Source: Granulicella cerasi (lineage in GTDB: Bacteria > Acidobacteriota > Terriglobia > Terriglobales > Acidobacteriaceae). Taken from it: 64,000 nt of DNA. The DNA is taken from NCBI RefSeq assembly GCF_025685575.1, contig NZ_JAGSYD010000001.1, positions 313,852 through 377,851 on the forward strand, given 5' to 3'. Shown in pieces: positions 29,257-38,331 of the stretch. How positions within the stretch are numbered: the stretch's first letter is position 1; each line of letters opens with the position of its first letter. Below the pieces are notes generated by a model. That model was not told the origin of the DNA and made no database searches. It saw only the letters and a list, made by a program, of their open reading frames with translations. Position numbers and translations under genes: made by a program.

Positions 29257-32200
29257 TTAGGGGGTGACTGTGAGGTTAAGGTGGGCGGACTTCGTCGCCT
29301 GGAGACCGTTTGGCTGGGTGCCGGTGGCTGTCAGGACGATGTCGTAGGTGCCGACAGGGGTGTGGTCTGGCCATTTGCCGGTGCAGCCGGTCAGCGTCGC
29401 CGAGGCCGTCAGCGCGAGCAGGAGCGTTGCGAGGACGGCGAGTTTCCGGCGCCGGCGGGCGAGCAGGCCGAGCCCGACGAGAGATGCCAGGGCCGTGATC
29501 GGGTGGCGCAGAGGCGAAAGCGGCGCGGGGCGGGCATCGGCGTAGAAGTTGCCGACGGCGTCGGTCTCCAGCGTGAGAGTAGAGGATGCCTTACCGCCAG
29601 CGGTCAGCGTGACGCCTGCAGATGAGAAGCGGCAGGTGAGGACGCGCGGCAGATTAGGACCACAGGAGAACGTCACCGGACCCGCGAAGACGCCAATGGA
29701 CTGAGCAGTGACGGTGAGCGATTTGTGGTGCTCGGTCTGGATGCTGATGCTGGTGGGGTCCGTCGTGAGGTCGATGCTGGAGGGGTTGACCACGAGCGTG
29801 ACCGGCGCGGAGCCGCTGCCCAGGAAGTTTCCGTCGCTCGGCACGTAGAAGGCGCTGATCGAGTGAGTGCCGACGGAGAGGTTCATCAGGACCGCGCTGA
29901 GTGCGGATGTCCCCGCGGGCTGTGCCGTCAGCGTGAGGAGAGCGGTGTTGCCGTCATAGATCGTGACGGAGCCATAGGCGGCTGCGGGGCCGGTAAGGTC
30001 GTTGAGAATAACGGTCGCGTTGGCGTCCTGGCCTTCGCTGATCGAGGCGCTCGCGAGGCTGAGGACGAGCGAGGTGTTGTTGGGCAGAACCACCTGAGCG
30101 ACCGATGCCGTGTCCGCAGTGACGTCGTTGTCCCCGGAGCTGCGGGCGGTGAGCGTGTGGTTGCCGACCGAGAGCGACTGCTGGATCTGGTTCTGACCGG
30201 TGGCGTTGACCTGTCCGCTGGTCAACGGCGTACCGTCGAGCGCGAAGACGATGACATCGGGCACGAGCGTGCCGTTGAGACTGAGGCGTGCCGCGTAGGT
30301 GATGGGTGCGAGAGCGTATGCAGGGTTCGCCGACGACGTGAGCGTAAAGGTCGGGGTGGCTTGCGCGACGGCGAAGCTCGTCGGCGCGCAGGTGGAGGGG
30401 TTAAAGAGGCCGTCACCCGCGTAGCTGCAGGTAAGCGTATGCGAGCCGCCGTGGAGGATGCCGGACGGGATCGCCGCCGCTCCCGCGGTATTGATGTTGA
30501 CCGAACCGAGCGAGACGCCGTCGAGCGCGAAGGTGACCGCGCCGGTGGGCGCGCTCGGTGCTCCGGTGGCGGCGGGAAGGACGCTCGCGGTGAAGGTCGT
30601 GCTGCTGCCGGCGAGGAGTCCCGACTGGATGGGGCCGGCGGTGACGCTGCTGGCGTAGCCGTTCACCACCTGCGGAATGCTCGTGGTGGAACCGGCAAAA
30701 CTTCCTGTCGGGTTATAGATGGCGGTGATGGTGTGGGTTCCGCGCGTCAGTGTCGAGGTGCTGTAATGGGCGCTGCCGTAAACGTCGAGCGTCAGGGTGC
30801 CGAGCGGCGTCGAGTTATCGGAGAGCGAGATCGTACCGGTGGGAGCGATCGAGCCTGCAAGTACGGCGATGCTGAAGGTGACGTTCTGCCCGAGCTGCGA
30901 GGGGTTGGCCGAAGAGGTGATGGTGGCGTTGGTCGCGTAGCCCGATTGCACGACCTGGTTGAGGCTTGCGCTGCTGGACGCGTAGGGCGAGATGGCGTTG
31001 TACGTCGCGGTGATGCTGTGCGTGCCGGCAGCGAGCGTCGACGATGAGTACGTGGCGACGCCGTTCGCCAGAGTCGCCGTGCCGAGCGCGGTACTGCCGT
31101 CAGAGAACGTGACGGTGCCGGTGGGGCTTCCGTTGCTGCCGGAGACAGTGGCCGTGAAGGTGACGTTCTGGTTGATGACCGATGGGTTCAAAGAAGAAGT
31201 CAGCGTGGTGGTCGTGGCGTTACCGTCGACAACTTGCTGCACGACGCTGGCCGTCGCGGATTTGTGGGTATCGTCGCCATCGAAGCTGACCAGATACGTG
31301 ACGCTTCCGGGCGTGTTGAAGGTGGTGGAGAAGGACGCACTGCCCGTCACATCGGAGGGCACGTTGGTTCCTCCGTTGTCATTCGCCTGGTGAAAGCGGA
31401 GTGGTGAAAGGATGGCTCCCTCTGGCGAGGTGATCTTTGCCTGAAAGAGCACGCTCTGTCCGACTGAGGACGGATTAGGCGTGGCCGTAAGCGTGATGCT
31501 CGGAATGTACTTCGCCACAGCCACAATCACCTGAGCTGACACCGAAGGGCTAAAGCCTGCGGAGCCTTCGAAAGTGGCGATGAAGACGCGCTTGCCGGGC
31601 ACGAGCCGAGGTACGGAAACCACGAATTTTCCGCTGCTGTCGAGCGTGCCGTCAGTGAGAGGCTGCCCATCGAGGGTAATGTGGGCTACGCCGGTGGGCG
31701 TACCAAAGGCGCTGGACACCTGTACAGTGAGCTTGGCGGAGGCTCCGCCCGCGTAGTTCCACATGTCCGGCGAGAGCGTGGTTTGCGTGGAGTCTGTGTT
31801 GGCCGCGCCTGGCCGCTCGTAGGCACCGAGGTCGATGACCGCTGCGGCGCTGGTGGATGAAGCGATGCGTGGGTTCCCGTCGAGATCGGTAGACGCGGTG
31901 TAGAGAGCTGCGGTGTTGTTGCCCTGATCGACGAAGGGAGACGACGACAAGAGATGAAAGTCCGTCGCCGAAAGGAAGCCTGGTGCAGCAAAGCTGCTCG
32001 CTGCGAGAAATGGCTGCGAGTTGAGGCAGGCGTCTTCGATGGACGAGCTGGTCTGGCTGCCGTTGTAGAAGACATTATGGTCAGCGACGTCGAGCCCGGA
32101 CACGCCAAAGAGCGGCAACATGATTCCCGAACCAACGCAGTGAAGCACGGTGGCACCGCTGGTGTCAGCAAAGATATTGTTCAACAGGTAGATCTGATTG

Positions 32201-33147
32201 GAATCCCAGTAGAGCGAGACCTCGGTGCCCGAGTTCACGTTGAGGCAGGAGCTATTGCTGACGGTATTGTTGACGACGGTGTTGTTGACGATGAAGAGCT
32301 TGATGGGATCAAGGAAGTCGGGCGAGAAGAAGCCGACGTAGATACCTCCAGCACCGCAGGCTGCTGAGTTCCCGGTGATGAGATTGCCTGAGACGATGGT
32401 TACCGGCGTGGTGGTGTCATAGCTCCCGTAGATGGGTTCGACGACGAGACCGCCGCCCGTTCCTACGGAAACGTTGTCGCGGATGATGTTGTTCCGAATC
32501 ACGGCGGCCTGACCAAGGTCGCCGATGCCAGCAGCATAGGACTCCGAGGTGGTGGCAAGCGCGCGCATCGAGTTGTCGTGAACGAAGTTACGGACAACCA
32601 TGGTTTGAAGGCCCGCTCCGGCAAGACCAGAATCTGTGACGCCAGTGAGAAGAATGGGAGCGTTGTTCTTGAACTCGCAGCTGGAGTTCGCATTCGTCGT
32701 GCCGGAGACGGTATTGCCCTCGATGTCTGCCGCGCCGTACGAGGAGACGATGCCGCTGCAGGAGTTCCCGAGTACGGTGTTATTGAGAATCGTGGGAGCG
32801 GAGTTTTCCGCAACGATTCCGCTAGCGGCACCTCGCACCGTGAAGCCGGAGAGGACACTCCCTCTGGTTTCGGCGCTGTGAAACCTGACCCCGATGTTTG
32901 CGCCGCTGGCGTCAATGACGGTGTCAGCAGGGTTCGACGTCGCAGCGCGCAGGGTGATTGCCTTGCCCAGAAAGTCGATCGACTCATGATAGATGCCAGC
33001 ATCCACCAGCACGGTGTCGCCGTCGTTCGTTGCGTTGATGCCGGCCTGGATGGTGGGCTGATCGGCCGGAACGCGGATGGTCTTCTGCGCGAAAAGCGCA
33101 GGCGTGGCAAGAGCAAAAATAAGCGCAAGCGTACGGCGCAGATGCAT
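29257..33147 (-). CDS. Giant secreted beta-helix/Ig-repeat protein
   Basis: A 1296-aa protein. Signal peptide MHLRRTLALIFALATPALFA, then a parallel beta-helix (about residues 20-440; IQAGINATNDGDTVLVDAG and many NNT/NNI turns), then some six or more bacterial Ig-like domains of the Big_3 kind (e.g. SSLNPSVINQNVTFTATVSG, GTVTFSDGSTALGTATL). Near the C terminus a hydrophobic helix precedes RRRRK, a second hydrophobic segment follows, then LTGC and PDHTPVGTYDIVLTATGT. Likely displayed at the cell surface, perhaps for binding or degrading polysaccharide. Tandem paralogue of the gene at 33283. Confidence 0.75.
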   Translation of the reverse strand: MHLRRTLALIFALATPALFAQKTIRVPADQPTIQAGINATNDGDTVLVDAGIYHESIDFLGKAITLRAATSNPADTVIDASGANIGVRFHSAETRGSVLSGFTVRGAASGIVAENSAPTILNNTVLGNSCSGIVSSYGAADIEGNTVSGTTNANSSCEFKNNAPILLTGVTDSGLAGAGLQTMVVRNFVHDNSMRALATTSESYAAGIGDLGQAAVIRNNIIRDNVSVGTGGGLVVEPIYGSYDTTTPVTIVSGNLITGNSAACGAGGIYVGFFSPDFLDPIKLFIVNNTVVNNTVSNSSCLNVNSGTEVSLYWDSNQIYLLNNIFADTSGATVLHCVGSGIMLPLFGVSGLDVADHNVFYNGSQTSSSIEDACLNSQPFLAASSFAAPGFLSATDFHLLSSSPFVDQGNNTAALYTASTDLDGNPRIASSTSAAAVIDLGAYERPGAANTDSTQTTLSPDMWNYAGGASAKLTVQVSSAFGTPTGVAHITLDGQPLTDGTLDSSGKFVVSVPRLVPGKRVFIATFEGSAGFSPSVSAQVIVAVAKYIPSITLTATPNPSSVGQSVLFQAKITSPEGAILSPLRFHQANDNGGTNVPSDVTGSASFSTTFNTPGSVTYLVSFDGDDTHKSATASVVQQVVDGNATTTTLTSSLNPSVINQNVTFTATVSGSNGSPTGTVTFSDGSTALGTATLANGVATYSSSTLAAGTHSITATYNAISPYASSSASLNQVVQSGYATNATITSSANPSQLGQNVTFSIAVLAGSIAPTGTISLSDNSTPLGTLTLDVYGSAHYSTSTLTRGTHTITAIYNPTGSFAGSTTSIPQVVNGYASSVTAGPIQSGLLAGSSTTFTASVLPAATGAPSAPTGAVTFALDGVSLGSVNINTAGAAAIPSGILHGGSHTLTCSYAGDGLFNPSTCAPTSFAVAQATPTFTLTSSANPAYALAPITYAARLSLNGTLVPDVIVFALDGTPLTSGQVNATGQNQIQQSLSVGNHTLTARSSGDNDVTADTASVAQVVLPNNTSLVLSLASASISEGQDANATVILNDLTGPAAAYGSVTIYDGNTALLTLTAQPAGTSALSAVLMNLSVGTHSISAFYVPSDGNFLGSGSAPVTLVVNPSSIDLTTDPTSISIQTEHHKSLTVTAQSIGVFAGPVTFSCGPNLPRVLTCRFSSAGVTLTAGGKASSTLTLETDAVGNFYADARPAPLSPLRHPITALASLVGLGLLARRRRKLAVLATLLLALTASATLTGCTGKWPDHTPVGTYDIVLTATGTQPNGLQATKSAHLNLTVTP
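29717..29763. repeat. 47-bp direct repeat, copy 1
   Basis: Identical to 33746-33792. It encodes TDPTSISIQTEHHKSL in both tandem Ig-repeat genes, in the same frame, while flanking sequence has diverged. This suggests recent gene conversion or strong constraint. Confidence 0.85.
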
Positions 33148-33282
33148 TGGCGCAGGCCCCTGAGGAGTGGTCTGCTTATGCTATCTCACGTGGGAAGGTT
33201 TCCAGCGTGAAATCACAAGAAGTGATTCGAGCGGTTTGTGGTTCGCCGCAATCTAGAGACACGAACGACGAACCACCTGCCT

Positions 33283-36200
33283 CTACGGCGTCACCGTCAG
33301 CGCGAGGTGCGTGGTCTGCGTGATCTTCGCGCCGCTGGCCTGTGTCCCTGTGGCGGTGATCACGATGTCGTAGGTGCCTGGCGGCGTGTGGTCCGGGTAG
33401 TGGCCGGAGCATCCGCTGATGGTCGTGAACAAGGCGCAGGCCGCAAGCGCGAACATCAGGTTCCTGATATGGCGACGACGGCGCGCGAGGGCGACGGTCG
33501 CAAAAAGGCCAGTGATCGCGAAGACCGGCACGCGGTTCTGTGGCCACGGTGTGCGCTGTGTGCTGCTGGCGTAGAAGTTGGGAACCGCGTCGGTTTCGAG
33601 CTTCAGCGACGTGGACGCGGTGGAACTCTGCGCGACGTTCACGGTGGACTGGCCGAAGGTGCAGGTAAGCACCGGTGGCAGCGGTGTGGCGCAGGCAAGC
33701 TGCACATTGCCCGAGAAGCTGCCGACAGAGCTCACGATCACGTTCAGCGATTTGTGGTGCTCGGTCTGGATGCTGATGCTGGTGGGGTCCGTGGCGACGG
33801 TGAAGCTCGACGGCAACACCGTGATCGTTACCGGGCCGATGGTGGTCGCCGGGGCGTTCGAGTTGGTGTCCGGCAGATAGGTCACGGTAAGCGTGTGTGT
33901 GCCAACGCTGAGCGTGTTCAGCGGGATGTCGACGGTGGTGGTGTTGGAGGTGAGCACCGCTGCGGGCAGGTTTGCGCCAGCGATATTTGTCGAGCCCTCC
34001 ATGAGCACGATGGAGCCGCTGGGCGAAGGCGTGCCGGTGAGGTCAGCGAGCGTGGCGACAACGTCCACCGTCTGCGTCTCGTAGGCCGTGGTGGGTGTAG
34101 CGATCAGTGTGCCGCTGGTATCGTTCTTCAGCACAGTGACGGAGGCACCGGCTTGCGCAGCGGTATAGCTGGTCGTCGCAGCAACGGAGGCGGTGATGGT
34201 GTACGGTCCGGCTGCGAGCGAGAAGGTGAGCGTGGCATCGCCGTTCGCGTTCGTGACCGCGGAGCCGCCGGTGCTCGTGGTGATGGTGGCGCCGGAGACG
34301 GGTTGGCCGTTCGCGGTGAGGTGCGCGGTACCCGTGAAAGCGGTCAGGGCACGCGGCGCTGCGTTGTTCAGCACGAAGGTGAGCGCGGAGGTAGCGGCCG
34401 TGGCGGTAATGGTCCATGTCGGGCACGTGCTGCCGCTGTAGACGCTGTCACCGGAGTAAACGCAGCTGAAATCGTTCGCTCCACCAACAAGAACCGGGCT
34501 CGTGATGTCGGCCTTGGCCATGGTTGTGCCAACGGCCGTAACCGCTGCGCTACCGATGGTTCTGCCGCTTCCGTCCAGGAAGGTCACGGTACCTGTAGGA
34601 GCGATGGTTGAGGTGCTCGACGTGCTGGTCACCAGCACTTCGAGCGGTGTCGTCTTCCCTGCAAAGATCGGCGTGATGAGCAGGTTGTTAGCTGACGTTG
34701 TCGGTATCAGCGCAGCGGGGTTGACCACCTGCGTGAGCGAGCCGGTTGACCCGCCAAAACTGCCCGACGCGACAAACGCTGCGGTGATGCTGTGCGTGCC
34801 TGCGGTGAAGTTGCTGACGGTAACCGAGGCCGAGCCAGTAGAGTCCACCGTGGCATTGCCGAGCGAGTTCGCGCCGTCGATGAAGTAGACCTTGCCCGTG
34901 GGCGTCGAGCTCCCGGTAAGCGCCGCGATTTTCGCGGTGAGCGTGACGCTGTCGCCAACGTTTGAGGGGTTGAGCGAAGAGGTCAGCGTGGTGCTGGTCG
35001 CGGTGGCGTTTGCTGCGGAGGCGAGGAGGTTGATATAGACAGCTTGCAGTGGTAATTTGAAGTTAGAGTCACCGGGCCAGGTGGCCGTGAAGTTGTGAGT
35101 ACCTGCAGCCAGACTTGAAACGGTGAAGGTTGCAATAGCGGGTGCCGTCGAAGTCGCAGGGACAATCGTCCCCGTGCCGATGCTGGTGCCGTCCTCATAG
35201 AACGTAATGACGCCAGTGCCCGAGGTACTGATTTGGCCGAAGTATGCGTTCAGCGTGACGGAGGCGCCAACGGTGGGTGTCCACGTTGAAGGTTCAAGCA
35301 CCAACTGCGGCCCCGTGAAGACATTCGTTGTAAGGAATGCGCCATATTCGTAGCCGCCCATGTCAATGACAGCGTATCCCTTTGAGGTGGCGTCGAAATA
35401 GCGCTCAGCTCCCCAGAAGTCTGAGCCTGAAATCGGAAGGCCGGAGTTGTTGCCCGTGTCGATCGCGGGTGAGCCTTGTTGAAGTTGGAAGCTCGCTTGT
35501 CCATTGGAAAGTGCGGTGCTCGAAACATCTGCGAAAAGCGGGTCCGCTGAGATGTTGCCGAAGGTACCCGTAGGGCTGGTGCAAGCTCCACCAATGGGCT
35601 TGTTACCGCTCGAAGGCACGGAGTAGAAGTCGTTGTGATCGAGAACAAGCGGGGTGATGGTCTGGCCCGCGTATGTTGAGCCGCAGTTCACAGCGTACTG
35701 CCCATTACCGTTGCCAACGATGATGTTGTTGACCATCTGGTATTGCGCGAGGTTGCCACCGATATAGACGTCGGAGCCAGCATTGGAACTCGTGGCAGTG
35801 TTGTACGCAATCGTGTTGTTGATGAGCACACCCTGCACATCGCCCACCGATGAGCCCGGGATGACGAGATCAAGACCACCCGAAAGTCCTGTGTTGCTGT
35901 AGATGATGTTGTTGGAGATATAGAGCGATGGAGTAGAGGCCGTGTAAATCGCGCCGCCATATCCCGCAGACTTGTTGTTGTCGATCACATTGCGGTCAAT
36001 ATCAACCCGCGTCTGGTTGGTGATATTGATGGCGGCGCCACCGCCTTTGTCTCCGCTGTACTGCAGCGAGTTCACATTCGCCGTGAGGATGTTTCCTAAT
36101 ATCGCCGCCGTCTTCGCTGCGTTTGGATCTGCGCCGGAAATCACGATCGCACTGCCAGTGCCTTCTTCGCTGGGGCAGCCTGACGAGAGTGTTCCGCTGA

Positions 36201-36681
36201 TGAGCGTCCAGGCTACGGCGACGTTGGAGTTCGTCGCCAGCACGCCAGCACAATAGCCGCCGATGCGGTCGTATTGAATGCTCGGCGAAGCGTTGGTGAT
36301 GGATATCACGCCATGCACACCACCGCTATTGGCAGGAAGTCCACCGCCTTGAATGTTCAGGTGCGAAATGACCGTGGCAGAAGCTGCTGCTCCGGAGATG
36401 CTGATGGCTGGGCCGGTGTTGGATGGCTTGAGAATGGCTCCAGGCAATGAGCCCGTAGACGCACTGCCACCATCGAGAGTGATGCTCTTGCCGATGATGG
36501 TGAGGTGCTCGGTAAAGGTACCGCTAGGATCCAACTGAACGGTATCGCCCGTCGAAGCGGAGTCAATGGCTGCTTGTGCGCTTTGCCCTGCTGCCACCGT
36601 GATGGTCTTCTGCGCGAACGCAGGCAGAGTCAAGACCGAAAGTGCTGCAGCAGACAGGGTGCGGAAAAAAATATTTTTCAT
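33283..36681 (-). CDS. Giant secreted beta-helix/Ig-repeat protein, paralogue
   Basis: A 1132-aa protein from ATG 36681 (signal peptide MKNIFFRTLSAAALSVLTLP); the frame opens at 36714 without a better start. Layout equals its neighbour: beta-helix (AAIDSASTGDTVQLDPSG, repeated NNIIYSN / NNTIAYN turns) followed by Ig-like repeats (SSLNPSNVGDSVTLTAKIA, GTGVITFYEDGTSIG), then a hydrophobic helix with ARRRRH, a second helix ending in SGCSGHYPDHTPPGTYD. It shares the final 130 residues most closely with the paralogue. Surface role inferred; ligand unknown. Confidence 0.75.
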   Translation of the reverse strand: MKNIFFRTLSAAALSVLTLPAFAQKTITVAAGQSAQAAIDSASTGDTVQLDPSGTFTEHLTIIGKSITLDGGSASTGSLPGAILKPSNTGPAISISGAAASATVISHLNIQGGGLPANSGGVHGVISITNASPSIQYDRIGGYCAGVLATNSNVAVAWTLISGTLSSGCPSEEGTGSAIVISGADPNAAKTAAILGNILTANVNSLQYSGDKGGGAAINITNQTRVDIDRNVIDNNKSAGYGGAIYTASTPSLYISNNIIYSNTGLSGGLDLVIPGSSVGDVQGVLINNTIAYNTATSSNAGSDVYIGGNLAQYQMVNNIIVGNGNGQYAVNCGSTYAGQTITPLVLDHNDFYSVPSSGNKPIGGACTSPTGTFGNISADPLFADVSSTALSNGQASFQLQQGSPAIDTGNNSGLPISGSDFWGAERYFDATSKGYAVIDMGGYEYGAFLTTNVFTGPQLVLEPSTWTPTVGASVTLNAYFGQISTSGTGVITFYEDGTSIGTGTIVPATSTAPAIATFTVSSLAAGTHNFTATWPGDSNFKLPLQAVYINLLASAANATATSTTLTSSLNPSNVGDSVTLTAKIAALTGSSTPTGKVYFIDGANSLGNATVDSTGSASVTVSNFTAGTHSITAAFVASGSFGGSTGSLTQVVNPAALIPTTSANNLLITPIFAGKTTPLEVLVTSTSSTSTIAPTGTVTFLDGSGRTIGSAAVTAVGTTMAKADITSPVLVGGANDFSCVYSGDSVYSGSTCPTWTITATAATSALTFVLNNAAPRALTAFTGTAHLTANGQPVSGATITTSTGGSAVTNANGDATLTFSLAAGPYTITASVAATTSYTAAQAGASVTVLKNDTSGTLIATPTTAYETQTVDVVATLADLTGTPSPSGSIVLMEGSTNIAGANLPAAVLTSNTTTVDIPLNTLSVGTHTLTVTYLPDTNSNAPATTIGPVTITVLPSSFTVATDPTSISIQTEHHKSLNVIVSSVGSFSGNVQLACATPLPPVLTCTFGQSTVNVAQSSTASTSLKLETDAVPNFYASSTQRTPWPQNRVPVFAITGLFATVALARRRRHIRNLMFALAACALFTTISGCSGHYPDHTPPGTYDIVITATGTQASGAKITQTTHLALTVTP
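33746..33792. repeat. 47-bp direct repeat, copy 2
   Basis: Identical to 29717-29763 (see there); 4029 bp apart, so it could recombine to fuse or delete the two genes. Confidence 0.85.
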
Positions 36682-36740
36682 GTGCCTTCGCGGACAAACA
36701 GAGGGATGCGTCAAGAATACGCGACCCGCGTTACATCTCG

Positions 36741-36855
36741 GACCGATTCGGTCGAAGCGCGTCTTTGTTGAGGATCGAAAATGGCGACAACTTCGGCCTT
36801 ACTTTTGTGGGAATTTCCGACCGTTTCGGTCGCGGGATGTACGACTCATTTAGTC
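36741..36855. promoter_or_regulatory. Three spaced palindromes, possible operators
   Basis: GACCGATTCGGTC (36741-36753), GACCGTTTCGGTC (36819-36831) and the weaker GACTCATTTAGTC (36843-36855) share the pattern GAC-N7-GTC. They lie between the divergent Ig-repeat gene and the small Cys protein. The centres are 78 and 24 bases apart. A dimeric regulator binding them is an inference. Confidence 0.5.
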
Positions 36856-36974
36856 GCGCAACCCCAGTGTTTACGCGGGAATCTGATGTGGTTAGAGTGA
36901 TCGCAGTGGGGACGGAATCCTCCTCGACGAGTTGTAAACGACATCAGATTTTCGATCCGAAAAGGAGAACTACC

Positions 36975-37184
36975 ATGCAGGCAATTCACGACGGACAGTG
37001 CGGACTTTGTACTCACTTTGGCGAGCACGCGGCAAAGACCGATGCGCTCGTAAGCATTGTCACCAGCAAGAGCGCACCCGAAACGCTGCTGGATGAATGC
37101 GGCCACCCCAAGCACGCTTCCCTGCACCTCAAGGTCACGCCGATTTCCGGCTGCGATGGCTTCGTACCGGCCGCTGCTGCCTAA
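36975..37184 (+). CDS. Small cysteine-containing protein (69 aa)
   Basis: Begins MQAIHDGQCGLCTHFGEH; a CGLC pair near the N terminus, then DECGHPKH and SGCDGF, so four Cys and several His that could bind a metal. AAAGGAG lies 8 bases before ATG. It is monocistronic: palindromes upstream, a strong terminator downstream. No family name recognised. The good ribosome site and own terminator argue for a real, perhaps well expressed, gene. Confidence 0.7.
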   Translation: MQAIHDGQCGLCTHFGEHAAKTDALVSIVTSKSAPETLLDECGHPKHASLHLKVTPISGCDGFVPAAAA

Positions 37185-37230
37185 ATCTTCTCGCGGCTTT
37201 CCGGCAGCCCTTCACAAGAGCCTACCGACA

Positions 37231-37268
37231 AACGAGGACTGTGCCTTTGGCGTGGTCCTCGTTGTTTT
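37231..37268 (+). terminator. Rho-independent terminator of the 69-aa gene
   Basis: AACGAGGAC (37231-37239) pairs with GTCCTCGTT (37255-37263), with inner GCC/GGC pairing, followed by GTTTTG. Confidence 0.85.
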
Positions 37269-37369
37269 GCTTTGGTGAAAGTGAGAGTGCCGTAGCGAAA
37301 CAGTTTTGCGCGCGGCTCGTCTTATCTTCCTGATCGGCATCCAACGAGGAACAGGAGATACAAGCGGCT

Positions 37370-37552
37370 GTGGGCTTAGTGCGCGTACTGATCGGCGTGA
37401 TCACGGCAGTGCTGCGAGCACTTGCCGGCGCGTTTATTGCCCTGTTCTCCTCGGTCGCGCTCGGGATAGCGGCGGTGATCGGCGTCGTGGTGCTGGCTCT
37501 GGCGCTCTTTGGCTTGCTGGGCGCGGGCTTCGCGAAGCGCCGCGAGCGTTGA
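37370..37552 (+). CDS. Small two-helix membrane protein (60 aa)
   Basis: GTG start with AGGAGA 11 bases upstream. The peptide is almost wholly hydrophobic, with two likely transmembrane segments (about residues 4-28 and 30-54), ending in basic FAKRRER. Placed just before nadD. Function unknown. Confidence 0.5.
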   Translation: MGLVRVLIGVITAVLRALAGAFIALFSSVALGIAAVIGVVVLALALFGLLGAGFAKRRER

Positions 37553-37599
37553 TCGCATAGCGCGAATGCGGGGTTCAGCATACTCTGGTGGGAGCCCTG

Positions 37600-38262
37600 A
37601 TGCCTCCAGCTCACATAACACCGGCGCCGCGCATTGGTTTCTTCGGCGGCACATTTGACCCTCCGCACCTCGGACATCTCGCGGTAGCGCGCGCCGCTGC
37701 TGATCGCTTCTCGTTGGACGAGGTTCTGCTGGCACCCGTGGCGCATCAGCCGCTGAAGACGGCCGCGTCGTCCGCGAGCTTCGCCGATCGGTTAGCGATG
37801 GCCTCGCTGATGGCCGAGGCAGACGCGCGATTCAGCGTGAGCGACGTGGATGCGGAACAGCAGGATGGTCGCCCGAACTACACCGTGGACACGCTGGCAC
37901 GGCTCCGCGGGCGCGTGACGGAGCAGACGAGGTTGTTTGTGATCGTCGGCGCAGATTCCCTGCGCGATCTGCCGCGGTGGCATGATCCGCCTCGTCTATT
38001 GGCGCTCGCCGAGTTGATTGCAGTGAGCCGGCCCGGAGAAGATTTGTCGGCTGCACTGAGCAAACTGCGCGCCGCGTTTGGCGAAGAGCTGTTTGCCGAA
38101 ATGGAGCCACGGATCCATTGCATCGAAGGGGTTGAGCAGCCCGTAAGTGCGACGACATTGCGACATGATTTAGCCAACAACGATGCTGCCGCCAGCGAGT
38201 GGCTCTTGCCGGGGGTTTTGCAGTACATCCAGGCGCATCATCTCTACGGAAACGAAGCCTAA
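37600..38262 (+). CDS. nadD: Nicotinate-nucleotide adenylyltransferase
   Basis: Transfers AMP from ATP to nicotinate mononucleotide in NAD synthesis. GFFGGTFDPPHLGHL is the nucleotidyltransferase HxGH signature, with the C-terminal SATTLRHDL in place of the usual ISSTxIR. ATG 37600 has GGGAG at a good distance; GTG 37588 is an alternative. 220 aa, usual length. Followed by rsfS and rlmH, an order common in many bacteria. Confidence 0.93.
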   Translation: MPPAHITPAPRIGFFGGTFDPPHLGHLAVARAAADRFSLDEVLLAPVAHQPLKTAASSASFADRLAMASLMAEADARFSVSDVDAEQQDGRPNYTVDTLARLRGRVTEQTRLFVIVGADSLRDLPRWHDPPRLLALAELIAVSRPGEDLSAALSKLRAAFGEELFAEMEPRIHCIEGVEQPVSATTLRHDLANNDAAASEWLLPGVLQYIQAHHLYGNEA

Positions 38263-38331
38263 AGCAGCAAACGAATGTTAGTGAGCGGCGCAACAGAGTA
38301 GTCTAGGATGGAGAAGATTTAGAGGAGAAGT

